DNA of 64,000 nt, taken from the NCBI GenBank assembly GCA_029953615.1, contig CP124529.1, positions 1,054,001-1,118,000 on the forward strand. Direction: 5' to 3'. Below, piece by piece: positions 28,112 through 37,156 of this stretch (position 1 is the first letter of the stretch; the number at the start of each line of letters is the position of its first letter). The DNA comes from Pseudomonas putida (GTDB taxonomy: Bacteria > Pseudomonadota > Gammaproteobacteria > Pseudomonadales > Pseudomonadaceae). Both the position numbers and the translations under genes were made by a program. The notes below the pieces were generated by a model. The model did not search any database, had not been told where the DNA came from, and saw only the letters and a program-made list of their open reading frames with translations.

Positions 28112-29436
28112 ACCAAGCGCCTCTTACCGTCCTGATCGTCGAAGACGACCCGCATGTGCTGCTCGGCTGCCAACAGGCGCTGGCCCTGGAAGACATCGCC
28201 TGTGAAGGCGTGGGCAGCGCCGAGCAGGCGCTGGAACGCATCGGCGACGACTTCGCCGGCATCGTCGTGAGCGATATACGCCTGCCGGGTATCGATGGCC
28301 TGGAGCTGCTCAACCGTCTCAAGGCCCGTGACCGCAGCCTGCCGGTGGTGCTGATCACCGGCCACGGCGATATCGACATGGCGGTGGGCGCCATGCGCAA
28401 TGGCGCCTACGACTTCATGGAAAAGCCCTTCTCCCCGGAGCGCCTGGTCGATGTGGTGCGCCGAGCCCTTGAACAACGTGGGCTGTCGCGCGAAGTGGTG
28501 GCCCTGCGCCGCCAGTTGGCCGAGCAGAGCAGCCTTGAGGGCCGCATCATTGGCCGTTCACCGGCCATGGAGCACCTGCGCGAACTGATCGCCAACGTCG
28601 CCGATACCTCAGCCAACGTGTTGATCGAAGGCGAAACCGGTACCGGCAAGGAACTGGTCGCCCGCTGCCTGCACGACTTCAGCCGCCGCCAGGGCCAGCC
28701 CTTCGTGGCCCTGAACTGCGGCGGCCTGCCGGAAAACCTGTTCGAAAGCGAGATTTTCGGCCACGAGGCCAACGCCTTCACCGGTGCCGGCAAACGCCGC
28801 ATCGGCAAGATCGAACACGCCAACGGCGGCACGCTGTTCCTCGACGAAGTGGAAAGCATGCCGATCAACCTGCAGATCAAGCTGCTGCGCGTGCTGCAGG
28901 AGCGCACCCTGGAGCGGCTGGGCTCGAACCAGAGCATTGCGGTGGACTGCCGAGTGATCGCCGCGACCAAATCCGACCTGGATGCCATGGGCCAGAGCGG
29001 CCAGTTCCGCAGCGACCTGTATTACCGGCTGAACGTGGTAACCCTGGAGCTGCCACCGCTGCGCGAGCGCCGCGAAGACATCCTGCAGCTGTTCGAACAC
29101 TTCCTGCAGCAGTCGGCCCTGCGCTTCGACCGTGAAACACCCGTGCTGGACAGCCAGACCCTGTCGCGCCTGATGGCTCACGACTGGCCAGGCAACGTGC
29201 GTGAGCTACGCAACGTCGCCGAACGCTATGCCCTTGGCCTGCCGGCTTTCAAGAAAGGCCCCAGCGGCGGTGCAAGCCAGGGGCTGGGCTTTGCCGAGGC
29301 GGTGGAAGCGTTCGAGCGCAACCTGCTCAGCGACGCTCTGCAACGCACTGGCGGCAACCTGAGCCAGGCCAGCCAGGAGCTGGGCATGGCCAAGACCACG
29401 CTGTTCGACAAAGTGAAAAAATACGGCCTCGGCTGA
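28108..29436 (+). CDS. aauR: Sigma-54-dependent response regulator of aatJQMP
   Basis: NtrC/DctD-type activator, 442 residues: a receiver (Asp in VVSDIRLPGIDG, about D55), an AAA+ domain and a Fis-type helix-turn-helix at the end (GGNLSQASQELGMAKTTLFDKV). Walker A GETGTGKE is at about 175-182. The sigma-54 contact loop reads NAFTGA (about 222-227) where GAFTGA is usual. It probably binds the TTCGG-N4-CCGAA repeats before aatJ. Confidence 0.93.
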   Translation: MNQAPLTVLIVEDDPHVLLGCQQALALEDIACEGVGSAEQALERIGDDFAGIVVSDIRLPGIDGLELLNRLKARDRSLPVVLITGHGDIDMAVGAMRNGAYDFMEKPFSPERLVDVVRRALEQRGLSREVVALRRQLAEQSSLEGRIIGRSPAMEHLRELIANVADTSANVLIEGETGTGKELVARCLHDFSRRQGQPFVALNCGGLPENLFESEIFGHEANAFTGAGKRRIGKIEHANGGTLFLDEVESMPINLQIKLLRVLQERTLERLGSNQSIAVDCRVIAATKSDLDAMGQSGQFRSDLYYRLNVVTLELPPLRERREDILQLFEHFLQQSALRFDRETPVLDSQTLSRLMAHDWPGNVRELRNVAERYALGLPAFKKGPSGGASQGLGFAEAVEAFERNLLSDALQRTGGNLSQASQELGMAKTTLFDKVKKYGLG

Positions 29437-29462
29437 CCTCAACCCCAACCTGGAAGGACAAC

Positions 29463-29798
29463 GTGGACCTGGTATTCAAAGCGGCCCTCGGTGCTGGCGT
29501 GGTAGTGCTGCTGGCGGTGCTGTCGAAGACGCGCAATTACTACATCGCCGGGCTGGTGCCGCTGTTCCCCACCTTCGCCCTGATTGCCCATTACATCGTC
29601 GGCAAGGGGCGCAGCATGGCCGACCTCAAGACGACCATCCTGTTCGGCATGTGGTCGATCATTCCGTACTTTGTGTATCTGGCGACTTTGTATGTACTGG
29701 TAGACCGCCTGCGCCTGGAGGCGTCGCTGGCGTTGGCCACGGTGGCCTGGCTGATGGCCGCGACCGTGCTGGTGACCTTGTGGGTGCGGATGCACTGA
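29463..29798 (+). CDS. glpM: GlpM-like membrane protein
   Basis: A small inner-membrane protein of 111 residues with four hydrophobic segments, recognised as GlpM from MDLVFKAALGAGVVVLLAVL and the AGLVPLFPTFALIAHYIVG segment. GlpM is linked to alginate production in P. aeruginosa, where it directly follows glpD; its biochemical role is unclear. Here it follows aauR closely. The start is GTG with AAGGA upstream. A 24-bp perfect hairpin lies just after it. Confidence 0.85.
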   Translation: MDLVFKAALGAGVVVLLAVLSKTRNYYIAGLVPLFPTFALIAHYIVGKGRSMADLKTTILFGMWSIIPYFVYLATLYVLVDRLRLEASLALATVAWLMAATVLVTLWVRMH

Positions 29799-29802
29799 TC
29801 GG

Positions 29803-29854
29803 AATCGGCGTTGGCCTCTTCGCGGGTAAACCCGCGAAGAGGCCAACGCCGATT
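29803..29854. terminator. Perfect 24-bp hairpin, REP-related, between convergent genes
   Basis: The arms 29803-29826 and 29831-29854 are exactly complementary around a TAAA loop and include the CCTCTTCGCGGG core of the window's REP family. It lies between glpM and the stop of the hydrolase gene, and can act as a two-way terminator despite lacking T-runs. Confidence 0.75.
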
Positions 29855-30849
29855 CAGAGCCCTGCGATATGCGTGACATCCTGCCGATGCGCCTGCAGGT
29901 AGGGCAACACCGCCCCCAGCAACGGCGCCTTGAATTCTTCCTGAAAGCGGTGCGCCAACCCAGGGATCAGCCGTAGCTGGCTACCCTGGATATGCGCCGC
30001 CAGGTGCACGCCGTGCATCACCGGCAGCAACGGATCGGCCGTGCCATGCACCACCAGGGTCGGCACCCGCAACTGGTTGAGCAATTCGACCCGGCTCGGC
30101 TCGGCCAGTATCGCCATGATCTGGCGCTTGGCCCCATCCGGGTTGAACGCGCGGTCGTAGGCCACGGCCGCCTGCTGCAGCAACACCGCACGATCGTCAC
30201 GCACCTCGGGGCTGCCCAGCGCCGCCAGCAGGTCGGCCTGCTGTTCGATGGCCACTTCGCGGTTCGGCGCGCTGCGCCGGGCCAGCAGTTGCACCAGCGC
30301 CGGATCCGGCGCTGGCAATCCCGCGGCCCCTGAACTGGACATGACCAACGTGAGGCTGCGCACGCGCTCGGGCGCCATGGCCGCCAAATGCTGGGCAATC
30401 ATGCCGCCCATGCTCACCCCCAGCACGTGGAATTGGCGCACGCCCAGCGCATCCATCAAGCGCAAGCCATCATCTGCCATGTCGGTCAGCGTATAAGGCG
30501 CAGCCACCGGCAAGCCCAGCTTGTAGCGCAGCAGTTCGACCGTCAGGTTGGCCGACGGCGGCACCTGGTTCCAGCGCGACAGGCCGACATCGCGGTTGTC
30601 ATAGCGGATCACCCGAAAGCCCTGGCGGCACAACGCCTCTACCACGTCGTCCGGCCAATGGATCAACTGCCCGCCCAGCCCCATCACCAGCAACAAGGCC
30701 GGGTCGCGTGGCGCACCGACGCTCTGGTACACCAGGCTGACCGCACCCAGTTCGGCCCGCTGCACCGGCACGTGGGCGTCACAACGCTGTTCAGCGAAAC
30801 CCGCAGGTACGCCGAATACAAAGAAAAGAAAAAGCCAAAAAGCCCGCAT
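29854..30849 (-). CDS. Exported alpha/beta hydrolase
   Basis: A 331-residue alpha/beta-hydrolase fold enzyme with a signal peptide ([20 protein letters not shown]). The nucleophile elbow is [15 protein letters not shown] probably carries the acid, and GLAHRF the catalytic His. [14 protein letters not shown] holds the oxyanion region. It is likely periplasmic; substrate unknown. In P. aeruginosa a hydrolase gene also sits between glpM and metR. The first Met before the signal peptide is chosen; the frame stays open upstream. Confidence 0.87.
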   Translation of the reverse strand: MRAFWLFLFFVFGVPAGFAEQRCDAHVPVQRAELGAVSLVYQSVGAPRDPALLLVMGLGGQLIHWPDDVVEALCRQGFRVIRYDNRDVGLSRWNQVPPSANLTVELLRYKLGLPVAAPYTLTDMADDGLRLMDALGVRQFHVLGVSMGGMIAQHLAAMAPERVRSLTLVMSSSGAAGLPAPDPALVQLLARRSAPNREVAIEQQADLLAALGSPEVRDDRAVLLQQAAVAYDRAFNPDGAKRQIMAILAEPSRVELLNQLRVPTLVVHGTADPLLPVMHGVHLAAHIQGSQLRLIPGLAHRFQEEFKAPLLGAVLPYLQAHRQDVTHIAGL

Positions 30850-31046
30850 GAAAGAAACACCAGAATGCAGATCCCCAGTAGAGCGCGAGTCTGATGAATT
30901 CTGTTCGGGCGCGCTGCCACAGTTCAGTGACAGTTTGATGACTCCCGCCAGGCGGTGCGGCCGTCTGCCCAGTCGACAGGCGTGGCAACATGAGGGAAAC
31001 CTCAACTCAGTCCCTGTTTCCTCAAATCCACACCCCGGAGTCAGCT

Positions 31047-31964
31047 GTGCTGGAGATCCGTCACCTGAAAACCCTTCATGCCCTGCGCGAGGCCGACAGC
31101 CTGGTGGAGGCCGCCGAGCGCCTGCACCTGACCCAGTCGGCGCTGTCGCACCAGTTCAAGGAGCTGGAAGAGCGCCTGGGCCTGCCGCTGTTCGTACGCA
31201 AGACCAAGCCGATTCGCTTCACCAGCGCCGGGCTGCGCCTGCTGCAACTGGCCGATGCCACCCTGCCGCTGCTGCGCGGCGCCGAACGTGATATCGCGCG
31301 CCTGGCCGGTGGCACCGCCGGGCGGCTGCACATGGCCATCGAATGCCACAGCTGTTTCCAGTGGCTGATGCCGACCATCGACCAGTTCCGTGACGCCTGG
31401 CCGGAGGTGGAGCTGGACCTGGCCTCCGGCTTTGCCTTCGCCCCGCTGCCGGCCCTGGCCCGCGGCGACCTCGACCTGGTGGTAACCTCCGACCCTCTGG
31501 ACCTGGCAGGCATCACCTATGTGCCGCTGTTCACCTACGAGGCAATGCTGGCGGTGGCCAACCAGCATCCGTTGGCCAGCAAGCCGTACATCGTGCCGCA
31601 GGACCTGCTCGACCAGACCCTCATCACCTACCCGGTGGAACGCGATCGCCTGGACATCTTCACCCGCTTTCTGGAGCCGGCCGACATCGAGCCCGCCGCC
31701 GTGCGCACATCAGAGCTGACGGTGATGATGATGCAACTGGTGGCCAGCGGCCGTGGCGTGTGCGGTATGCCGCACTGGGCATTGCACGAGTACAGCTCGC
31801 GCGGGTATGTGAAGGGCAAGCGCCTGGGTGAAAAAGGCCTGTTCGCCACGCTTTATGCCGCCGTGCGCACCGACATGCTCGATGCACCCTACATGCGCGA
31901 CTTCCTGCTGACCGCCAAGGACACCTCGTTCGCCACCCTCGATGGCGTCAGCGCGGTGCGCTGA
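31047..31964 (+). CDS. metR: LysR-family regulator of methionine genes
   Basis: A 305-residue LysR regulator closely resembling MetR: the N-terminal helix-turn-helix reads HLTQSALSHQFKELEERLG, followed by the MetR-like LFVRKTKPIRFTSAGLRLLQ. The start is a GTG with CGGAG seven bases before it, matching the E. coli-type beginning (I/L)E(I/V)(R/K)HLKTL. The effector domain has PTIDQFRDAWPEVELDL. MetR activates methionine biosynthesis with homocysteine as co-effector. The palindrome TGAGGGAAACCTCA (30991-31004) upstream may be part of its control region. Confidence 0.9.
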   Translation: MLEIRHLKTLHALREADSLVEAAERLHLTQSALSHQFKELEERLGLPLFVRKTKPIRFTSAGLRLLQLADATLPLLRGAERDIARLAGGTAGRLHMAIECHSCFQWLMPTIDQFRDAWPEVELDLASGFAFAPLPALARGDLDLVVTSDPLDLAGITYVPLFTYEAMLAVANQHPLASKPYIVPQDLLDQTLITYPVERDRLDIFTRFLEPADIEPAAVRTSELTVMMMQLVASGRGVCGMPHWALHEYSSRGYVKGKRLGEKGLFATLYAAVRTDMLDAPYMRDFLLTAKDTSFATLDGVSAVR

Positions 31965-32361
31965 CGGCCTGGCGGTACAGCGGAAGGATCAGGTCGCGGG
32001 TCAGGGGGGCCAGGTGCAAGGTGGGGGCCTGGTCAGCGGCCAGCCAGGCCACCTCTTCGATTTCCGCGGCCGGCAGCACGGCGGCGGCACTGTCGACACG
32101 GAACAGTTCGGCCTGTACCTCAAAGCCCGGCTCGTTGGCGGCCGGGGCGCTGAACTGACCCAGGTGCACGGCCTGGGCCGGGTCGATGTGCAGGCCCAGT
32201 TCCTCATGCAACTCGCGCACCAGCGCCTGCAACGGGGTTTCGTCAGCATCAATCTTGCCGCCGGGCTGCATGAAGGCCTGGGTGCCGCGCTTGCGTACCA
32301 GCAGGGTGCGGCCCTGGGGATCGATCAGCAGGGCGGCGGCGATGCGGATGGTCTTGGGCAT
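31948..32361 (-). CDS. Nudix hydrolase
   Basis: A 137-residue pyrophosphohydrolase of the MutT type. The Nudix box GGKIDADETPLQALVRELHE, then ELG, at about residues 34-56 has all key glutamates. Substrate cannot be read from the sequence; family members clean up nucleoside diphosphate derivatives. It converges on metR with a 17-base overlap of the coding ends. Ribosome site is weak. Confidence 0.9.
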   Translation of the reverse strand: MPKTIRIAAALLIDPQGRTLLVRKRGTQAFMQPGGKIDADETPLQALVRELHEELGLHIDPAQAVHLGQFSAPAANEPGFEVQAELFRVDSAAAVLPAAEIEEVAWLAADQAPTLHLAPLTRDLILPLYRQAVSAPR

Positions 32362-32433
32362 GGGCTGGGCTCACTTGCAACAATGGCCCGGGAGGATCCC
32401 ATGGGGGTCATTGGCCTGACAAGGCCCGTGTTT

Positions 32434-32544
32434 CCTGTGCCGGCCTCTTCGCGGGCGCGCCCGCTCCCACAGGTCCTCCACAGGTCTTGAGAGCGGCGCA
32501 GGTACCTGTGGGAGCGGGCATGCCCGCGAAAGGGCCGGCACAGG
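32434..32544. repeat. Inverted pair of REP-like repeats
   Basis: Two facing copies of the CCGGCCTCTTCGCGGG...CCCGCTCCCACAGG family lie before lhr. The second is the reverse complement with a few changes. Confidence 0.75.
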
Positions 32545-32609
32545 ATGTAGCCGACCGGCCAGACGAACGGCCCCTTGCCAACCCGCCCCACGCCCTCCAT
32601 AACCAACAC

Positions 32610-35600
32610 ATGAATCTGCCCGCCAAACAGCACCCGGTGCTCGAGCTGTTCCACCCTGCCGTGCGCACCTGGTTCCGCCGCCAGTTCGCCACGGTCACCG
32701 GCGCCCAGGCCCAGGCCTGGCCGTTGATCCACGCGGGCCAGTCAATGCTGCTGGCCGCGCCGACCGGCTCGGGCAAGACCCTCAGCGCGTTCCTGGCCGT
32801 GATCGACGAACTGTTCCGCCAGGGCCTGGAGCACCAGGGCGAGCTGCCCGCGCAAACCCTGGTGGTCTACGTTTCACCGCTCAAGGCTTTGTCCAACGAC
32901 ATCCGCCTGAACCTGCAGGCACCGCTCGAAGGCATCACCCAGGCCCTCGCGGACCAGGGCCTGAATGCCCCGCGCATCACCACAGCCGTGCGCACCGGCG
33001 ACACCCCGCAGAAAGAGCGTGCCGCCATGCGCAAACTGGCACCGCACATCCTGGTGACCACACCCGAATCGCTCTACGTGCTGATGGGCTCGGCTTCGGG
33101 CCGCGAAGGCCTGGCCAGCGTGCATACGGTCATCGTCGACGAAATCCATGCCTTGGCCGGCAACAAGCGCGGCGCCCACCTGGCACTGACCCTGGAGCGC
33201 CTGCAGGCCCTGTGCAACCGACCATTGCGGCGTATCGGCCTGTCGGCCACGCAACGCCCGGTAGAGCGGGTGGCGCAGTTTCTGGTCGGCAACGGCCGCA
33301 GCTGTGCCATCGTCGATGTCGGCCATGCTCGGCAGCGCGACCTGGCCATCGAAGTACCGCCAGTGCCACTGGGGGCAGTGATGGCCACTGATGTGTGGGG
33401 GCTGGTCTATGACCGCCTGGCCAGCCTGGCGCGCGAACATCGCACCACCCTGGTGTTCGTCAATACCCGGCGCCTGGCCGAGCGCATCACCCGCCACCTC
33501 GGCGACCGCCTGGGCAAGGAGGCGGTTGCCGCGCACCACGGCAGCCTGGCCAAGGAACTACGCCTGGATGCCGAACAACGCCTGAAAAACGGCCAGCTGC
33601 AGGTGCTGGTGGCCACTGCTTCGCTGGAGCTGGGCATCGATATCGGCGACATCGAACTGGTCTGCCAGATCGCTTCGCCAGGTTCGATCGCGGCCTTGCT
33701 GCAACGGGTCGGCCGCGCTGGCCACCAGGTCGATGGCGTGCCCAAGGGGCGCCTGTTCCCTACTTCGCGCGATGACCTGATCGAATGCGTCGCCCTGCTC
33801 GACTGCGTACGTCGGGGCGAGCTGGACGAACTGCACATTCCCCGGGCGCCGCTGGACGTGCTGGCCCAGCAGATCGTCGCCGAAGCCAGCAACCAGCCCT
33901 GGCACGAACAGGCCCTGTTCAACTGCCTGCGCCAGGCCACGCCCTACGCCGAACTCGACCAGCACCATTACCAGGCGCTGCTGCGCATGCTCGCCGAGGG
34001 CTACAACGGCCGCCAGGGCGTGCGCAGTGCCTACCTGCACCGCGATGCGGTGAGCGGCACCCTGCGGGGCCGTCGTGGCAGCCAGCTGACCGCCCTGACC
34101 AGCGGCGGCACCATCCCCGACAACGCCGACTACGCCGTGCTGCTCGAACCGCAGGCCCTGAACATTGGCAGCGTCAACGAAGACTTTGCCGTGGAGAGCA
34201 TCGCCGGGGATATCTTCCAGCTGGGCAATGCCTCCTATCGCATCCTGCGGGTCGAGCCGGGCCGGGTGCGGGTGGAAGATGCCCATGGCCTGCCACCGAC
34301 CATTCCGTTCTGGCTGGGCGAGGCGCCGGGGCGCAGCGACGAGCTGTCTGCCGCGGTGGCCCGGCTGCAGGCGCAGATCGACCAACAGCTGGCTGGCAAC
34401 GACCAGGCCGAGGTACTGGCATGGTTGAAGTGTGCCTTCGAACTCGGCGAAGACGCCGCCGGCCAGTTGCTCGATTACCTGGCCCGCACCCGCGAAGTGC
34501 TCGGCGCCCTGCCCTCCCAGGACACGCTGGTGATGGAGCGCTTCTTCGATGAGTCCGGCGGTACCCAGCTGATCATCCATTCGCCCTACGGCAGCCGCAT
34601 CAACCGCGCCTGGGGGCTGGCCCTGCGCAAGCGCTTCTGCCGCACCTTCAACTTCGAGTTGCAGGCGGCGGCCAGCGAGGACGCCATCGTGCTGTCGCTG
34701 TCCTCCAGCCACAGTTTCGAACTGGACGACGTGTGGCGTTACCTCAATAGCCGCAGCGCCGAACCGATCCTTGTCCAGGCGCTGCTCGATGCGCCGCTGT
34801 TCGGCGTGCGCTGGCGCTGGAACGCCAGTGTGACCATGGCACTGCCGCGCTTCGTCGGCGGACGCAAGGTGGCGCCACAGATCCAGCGGATGAAGAGCGA
34901 AGACCTGATCGCCGCTGTGTTCCCCGACCAGATCGCCTGCCTGGAGAACATCGTCGGCGAACGGCAGATTCCCGATCATCCGCTGGTCGAGCAAACCCTC
35001 GACGACTGCCTGCATGAGGCAATGGACAGCGAAGGCTGGCTGGCGCTGTTGCGGCGTATGGAAAGCGGCACGGTGCGCCTGCTGTGCCGCGACCTGCCCG
35101 CCCCTTCGCCGCTGGCTTCGGCCATCCTCAACGCTCGGCCCTATGCCTTCCTGGATGACGCACCACTGGAAGAACGGCGCACGCAGGCAGTGCTCAATCG
35201 GCGCTGGAGCGAGGTGCAGCACGGCGACGACCTGGGCGCGCTGGACGCCGATGCCATTGCCGCCGTCGCGGCCGAGGCCTGGCCGCAACCGGGCAATGCC
35301 GACGAAATGCATGAAGCGTTGATGGGCCTGGGTGCCATCAGCCAGGACGAAGTGCAGGGTAATGCCGGCTGGGAGCTGCTGCTCAGGCAGTTGGCCAAGG
35401 CCGGCCGGGCATTGCGCCTGGTGGATGAAAAACTGTGGCTGGCGCGCGAGCGGTTGAGCCTGCTGCAGGTGCTGTACCCCGGCTCCCGGCTGGAACCTGC
35501 GTTGCAGGTACTGCCAGGCTTCGATCAGGCCATCGAACCGGACGTTGCGCTGGTCGAACTGTTGCGAGCCCGCCTGAGCGGCCATGGCCCGCTGACCCGC

Positions 35601-36878
35601 GCGCAGATTGCGGCGGCGCTTGGCAAACCGCCACAGGCCATCGAACAGGCCCTGGCCCGCCTGGAAGCCGAAGGCTATGTGCTGCGTGGGCATTTCAGCC
35701 CTGGCGCAAGCGAACTGCAGTGGTGCGAGCGCCATTTGCTGGCACGCATCCACCGCTACACGGTCAAACGCCTGCGCCGGGAGATCGAGCCGGTCAGCCT
35801 GCAGGACTTCATGCGTTTTCTGTTCGACTGGCAGCACCTGGCCAACGACACGCACCTGCGTGGCCCGCAAGCCGTGGCCGAGGTACTTGGCCAGTTGCAA
35901 GGGTTCCCGAGTGCCGCCGGCGCCTGGGAAGCCGAACTGCTGCCGGCCCGTATCAAGGACTACAGCCCGCACTGGCTCGACGATGCCTGCCGTAGCGGGC
36001 AGTTCGCCTGGAGCCGGCTGGCGGCGACCGTGTCGAGCAATACCCTGTCGAGCACACCGCTGGTGCTGCTGCCGCGGGAGCACCTTGGCCTGTGGCGCAG
36101 CCTTGCCCCTGTGCCTGCCGTGGATAGCCTCGGCGCACGGGCGCAACGCGTCCACGCGGTGCTGAACGCGCATGGTGCGCTGTTCTTCGATGAGTTGGCA
36201 CACGATGCCCACCTGCTGCCCAGCGAACTGGAGACGGCCTTGCAGGAGCTGGTCGGTGCAGGCCTGGTGGGGGCCGACAGCTTCATCGGCCTGCGCAGCC
36301 TGATCACCCCGGCGGCGAAACGCACAGCGCGCAGTAGCCGACGCGGGCACCCGCCGCTGTCCAGCAGCATGTCCCATGCCGGGCGCTGGGCCTTGCTGCG
36401 CAGGGGCACTGTAGACGATAGCCAGCGCCTGGAGCACATCGCCAGGGCCCTGCTACGGCGCTATGGCGTGGTGTGCTGGCGCCTGCTGGAGCGCGAAAGC
36501 GATGTTTTGCCGCCCTGGCGCGAATTGCTGCGCTGCTATCACCGGCTGGAAGCGCGTGGCGAAATTCGTGGCGGACACTTCATTGCCGGACTGGCCGGCG
36601 AGCAGTTCGCCTTGCCGGAGGCGGTGGGGCTGCTGCGGCAGGTTCGACGGCGTGAACTGGACGGGGCACTGGTGGTGGTGAGTGCCAGTGACCCGCTGAA
36701 CCTGGTCGGGTCGTTGCTGCCGGGGGCGAAAGTGCCGGCGGTGAGTGGCAACCGCCTGTTGTATCGCGATGGAGTGCCGGTGGCGGTGCGGGTGGGCGGG
36801 CGCTATTCGTTCCTGGTCGAGGCGCCAGCCCAGGAGCAGGAAAGCTGGCGGCAGAAGCTGCTGCGCGACACTACCTGA
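32610..36878 (+). CDS. lhr: Large ATP-dependent helicase Lhr
   Basis: Superfamily 2 DNA/RNA helicase of 1422 residues. The N-terminal RecA domains show Walker A APTGSGKTLSAFL near residues 50-62, DEIH, SATQRP, GIDIGDIELV and QRVGRAGH. The Lhr core follows, with winged-helix and beta-barrel regions (RVEDAHGLPPTIPFWLGEAPG), then a long C-terminal extension as in bacterial long-form Lhr. It acts in DNA repair or RNA metabolism; details are not settled. The frame is open upstream, but MNLPAKQHPVLELFHPAV is the natural start. It stands alone between repeats. Confidence 0.93.
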   Translation: MNLPAKQHPVLELFHPAVRTWFRRQFATVTGAQAQAWPLIHAGQSMLLAAPTGSGKTLSAFLAVIDELFRQGLEHQGELPAQTLVVYVSPLKALSNDIRLNLQAPLEGITQALADQGLNAPRITTAVRTGDTPQKERAAMRKLAPHILVTTPESLYVLMGSASGREGLASVHTVIVDEIHALAGNKRGAHLALTLERLQALCNRPLRRIGLSATQRPVERVAQFLVGNGRSCAIVDVGHARQRDLAIEVPPVPLGAVMATDVWGLVYDRLASLAREHRTTLVFVNTRRLAERITRHLGDRLGKEAVAAHHGSLAKELRLDAEQRLKNGQLQVLVATASLELGIDIGDIELVCQIASPGSIAALLQRVGRAGHQVDGVPKGRLFPTSRDDLIECVALLDCVRRGELDELHIPRAPLDVLAQQIVAEASNQPWHEQALFNCLRQATPYAELDQHHYQALLRMLAEGYNGRQGVRSAYLHRDAVSGTLRGRRGSQLTALTSGGTIPDNADYAVLLEPQALNIGSVNEDFAVESIAGDIFQLGNASYRILRVEPGRVRVEDAHGLPPTIPFWLGEAPGRSDELSAAVARLQAQIDQQLAGNDQAEVLAWLKCAFELGEDAAGQLLDYLARTREVLGALPSQDTLVMERFFDESGGTQLIIHSPYGSRINRAWGLALRKRFCRTFNFELQAAASEDAIVLSLSSSHSFELDDVWRYLNSRSAEPILVQALLDAPLFGVRWRWNASVTMALPRFVGGRKVAPQIQRMKSEDLIAAVFPDQIACLENIVGERQIPDHPLVEQTLDDCLHEAMDSEGWLALLRRMESGTVRLLCRDLPAPSPLASAILNARPYAFLDDAPLEERRTQAVLNRRWSEVQHGDDLGALDADAIAAVAAEAWPQPGNADEMHEALMGLGAISQDEVQGNAGWELLLRQLAKAGRALRLVDEKLWLARERLSLLQVLYPGSRLEPALQVLPGFDQAIEPDVALVELLRARLSGHGPLTRAQIAAALGKPPQAIEQALARLEAEGYVLRGHFSPGASELQWCERHLLARIHRYTVKRLRREIEPVSLQDFMRFLFDWQHLANDTHLRGPQAVAEVLGQLQGFPSAAGAWEAELLPARIKDYSPHWLDDACRSGQFAWSRLAATVSSNTLSSTPLVLLPREHLGLWRSLAPVPAVDSLGARAQRVHAVLNAHGALFFDELAHDAHLLPSELETALQELVGAGLVGADSFIGLRSLITPAAKRTARSSRRGHPPLSSSMSHAGRWALLRRGTVDDSQRLEHIARALLRRYGVVCWRLLERESDVLPPWRELLRCYHRLEARGEIRGGHFIAGLAGEQFALPEAVGLLRQVRRRELDGALVVVSASDPLNLVGSLLPGAKVPAVSGNRLLYRDGVPVAVRVGGRYSFLVEAPAQEQESWRQKLLRDTT

Positions 36879-36911
36879 ATCCCTTGTTGTTGACTTCAGG
36901 TCAAAGACAGG

Positions 36912-37009
36912 CCCTACAGGAGCGGCCTTGTGCTGCGAAGAGGCCGTAATTGCCGAAGACAATCTGTTTCCCTACTGGCCTCTTCGCAGCACAAGGCTGC
37001 TCCTACAAC
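36912..37009. repeat. Inverted repeat pair, GCAGCACAAGGCTGCTCCTAC variant
   Basis: The arms at 36912-36948 and 36976-37009 share TAGGAGC(A/G)GCCTTGTGCTGC and the GAAGAGGCC edge. They lie between lhr and the next gene. Confidence 0.7.
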
Positions 37010-37156
37010 AGTCAGTGTTGGCCTGAAGACTGTTGCCAGGCTCTGCGAGAATGATTTTCGCTACCCCGATTTTCATTTTCAGCACCGCCCAAACCGGGCT
37101 ATGGTCGGCGTTTGCCCAGGCCCTGAGCCTGACCGCGCCATTCGCAAGGACCCTGT

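Noticed and set aside
30991..31004. TGAGGGAAACCTCA as a MetR binding site
   Set aside because: It is a good palindrome but does not fit the TGAA-N5-TTCA form known for MetR, so it is mentioned only in the metR entry.
33558..36437. Open frame of about 959 codons on the minus strand inside lhr
   Set aside because: It is antisense to a conserved helicase, lacks a start context and has no domain.
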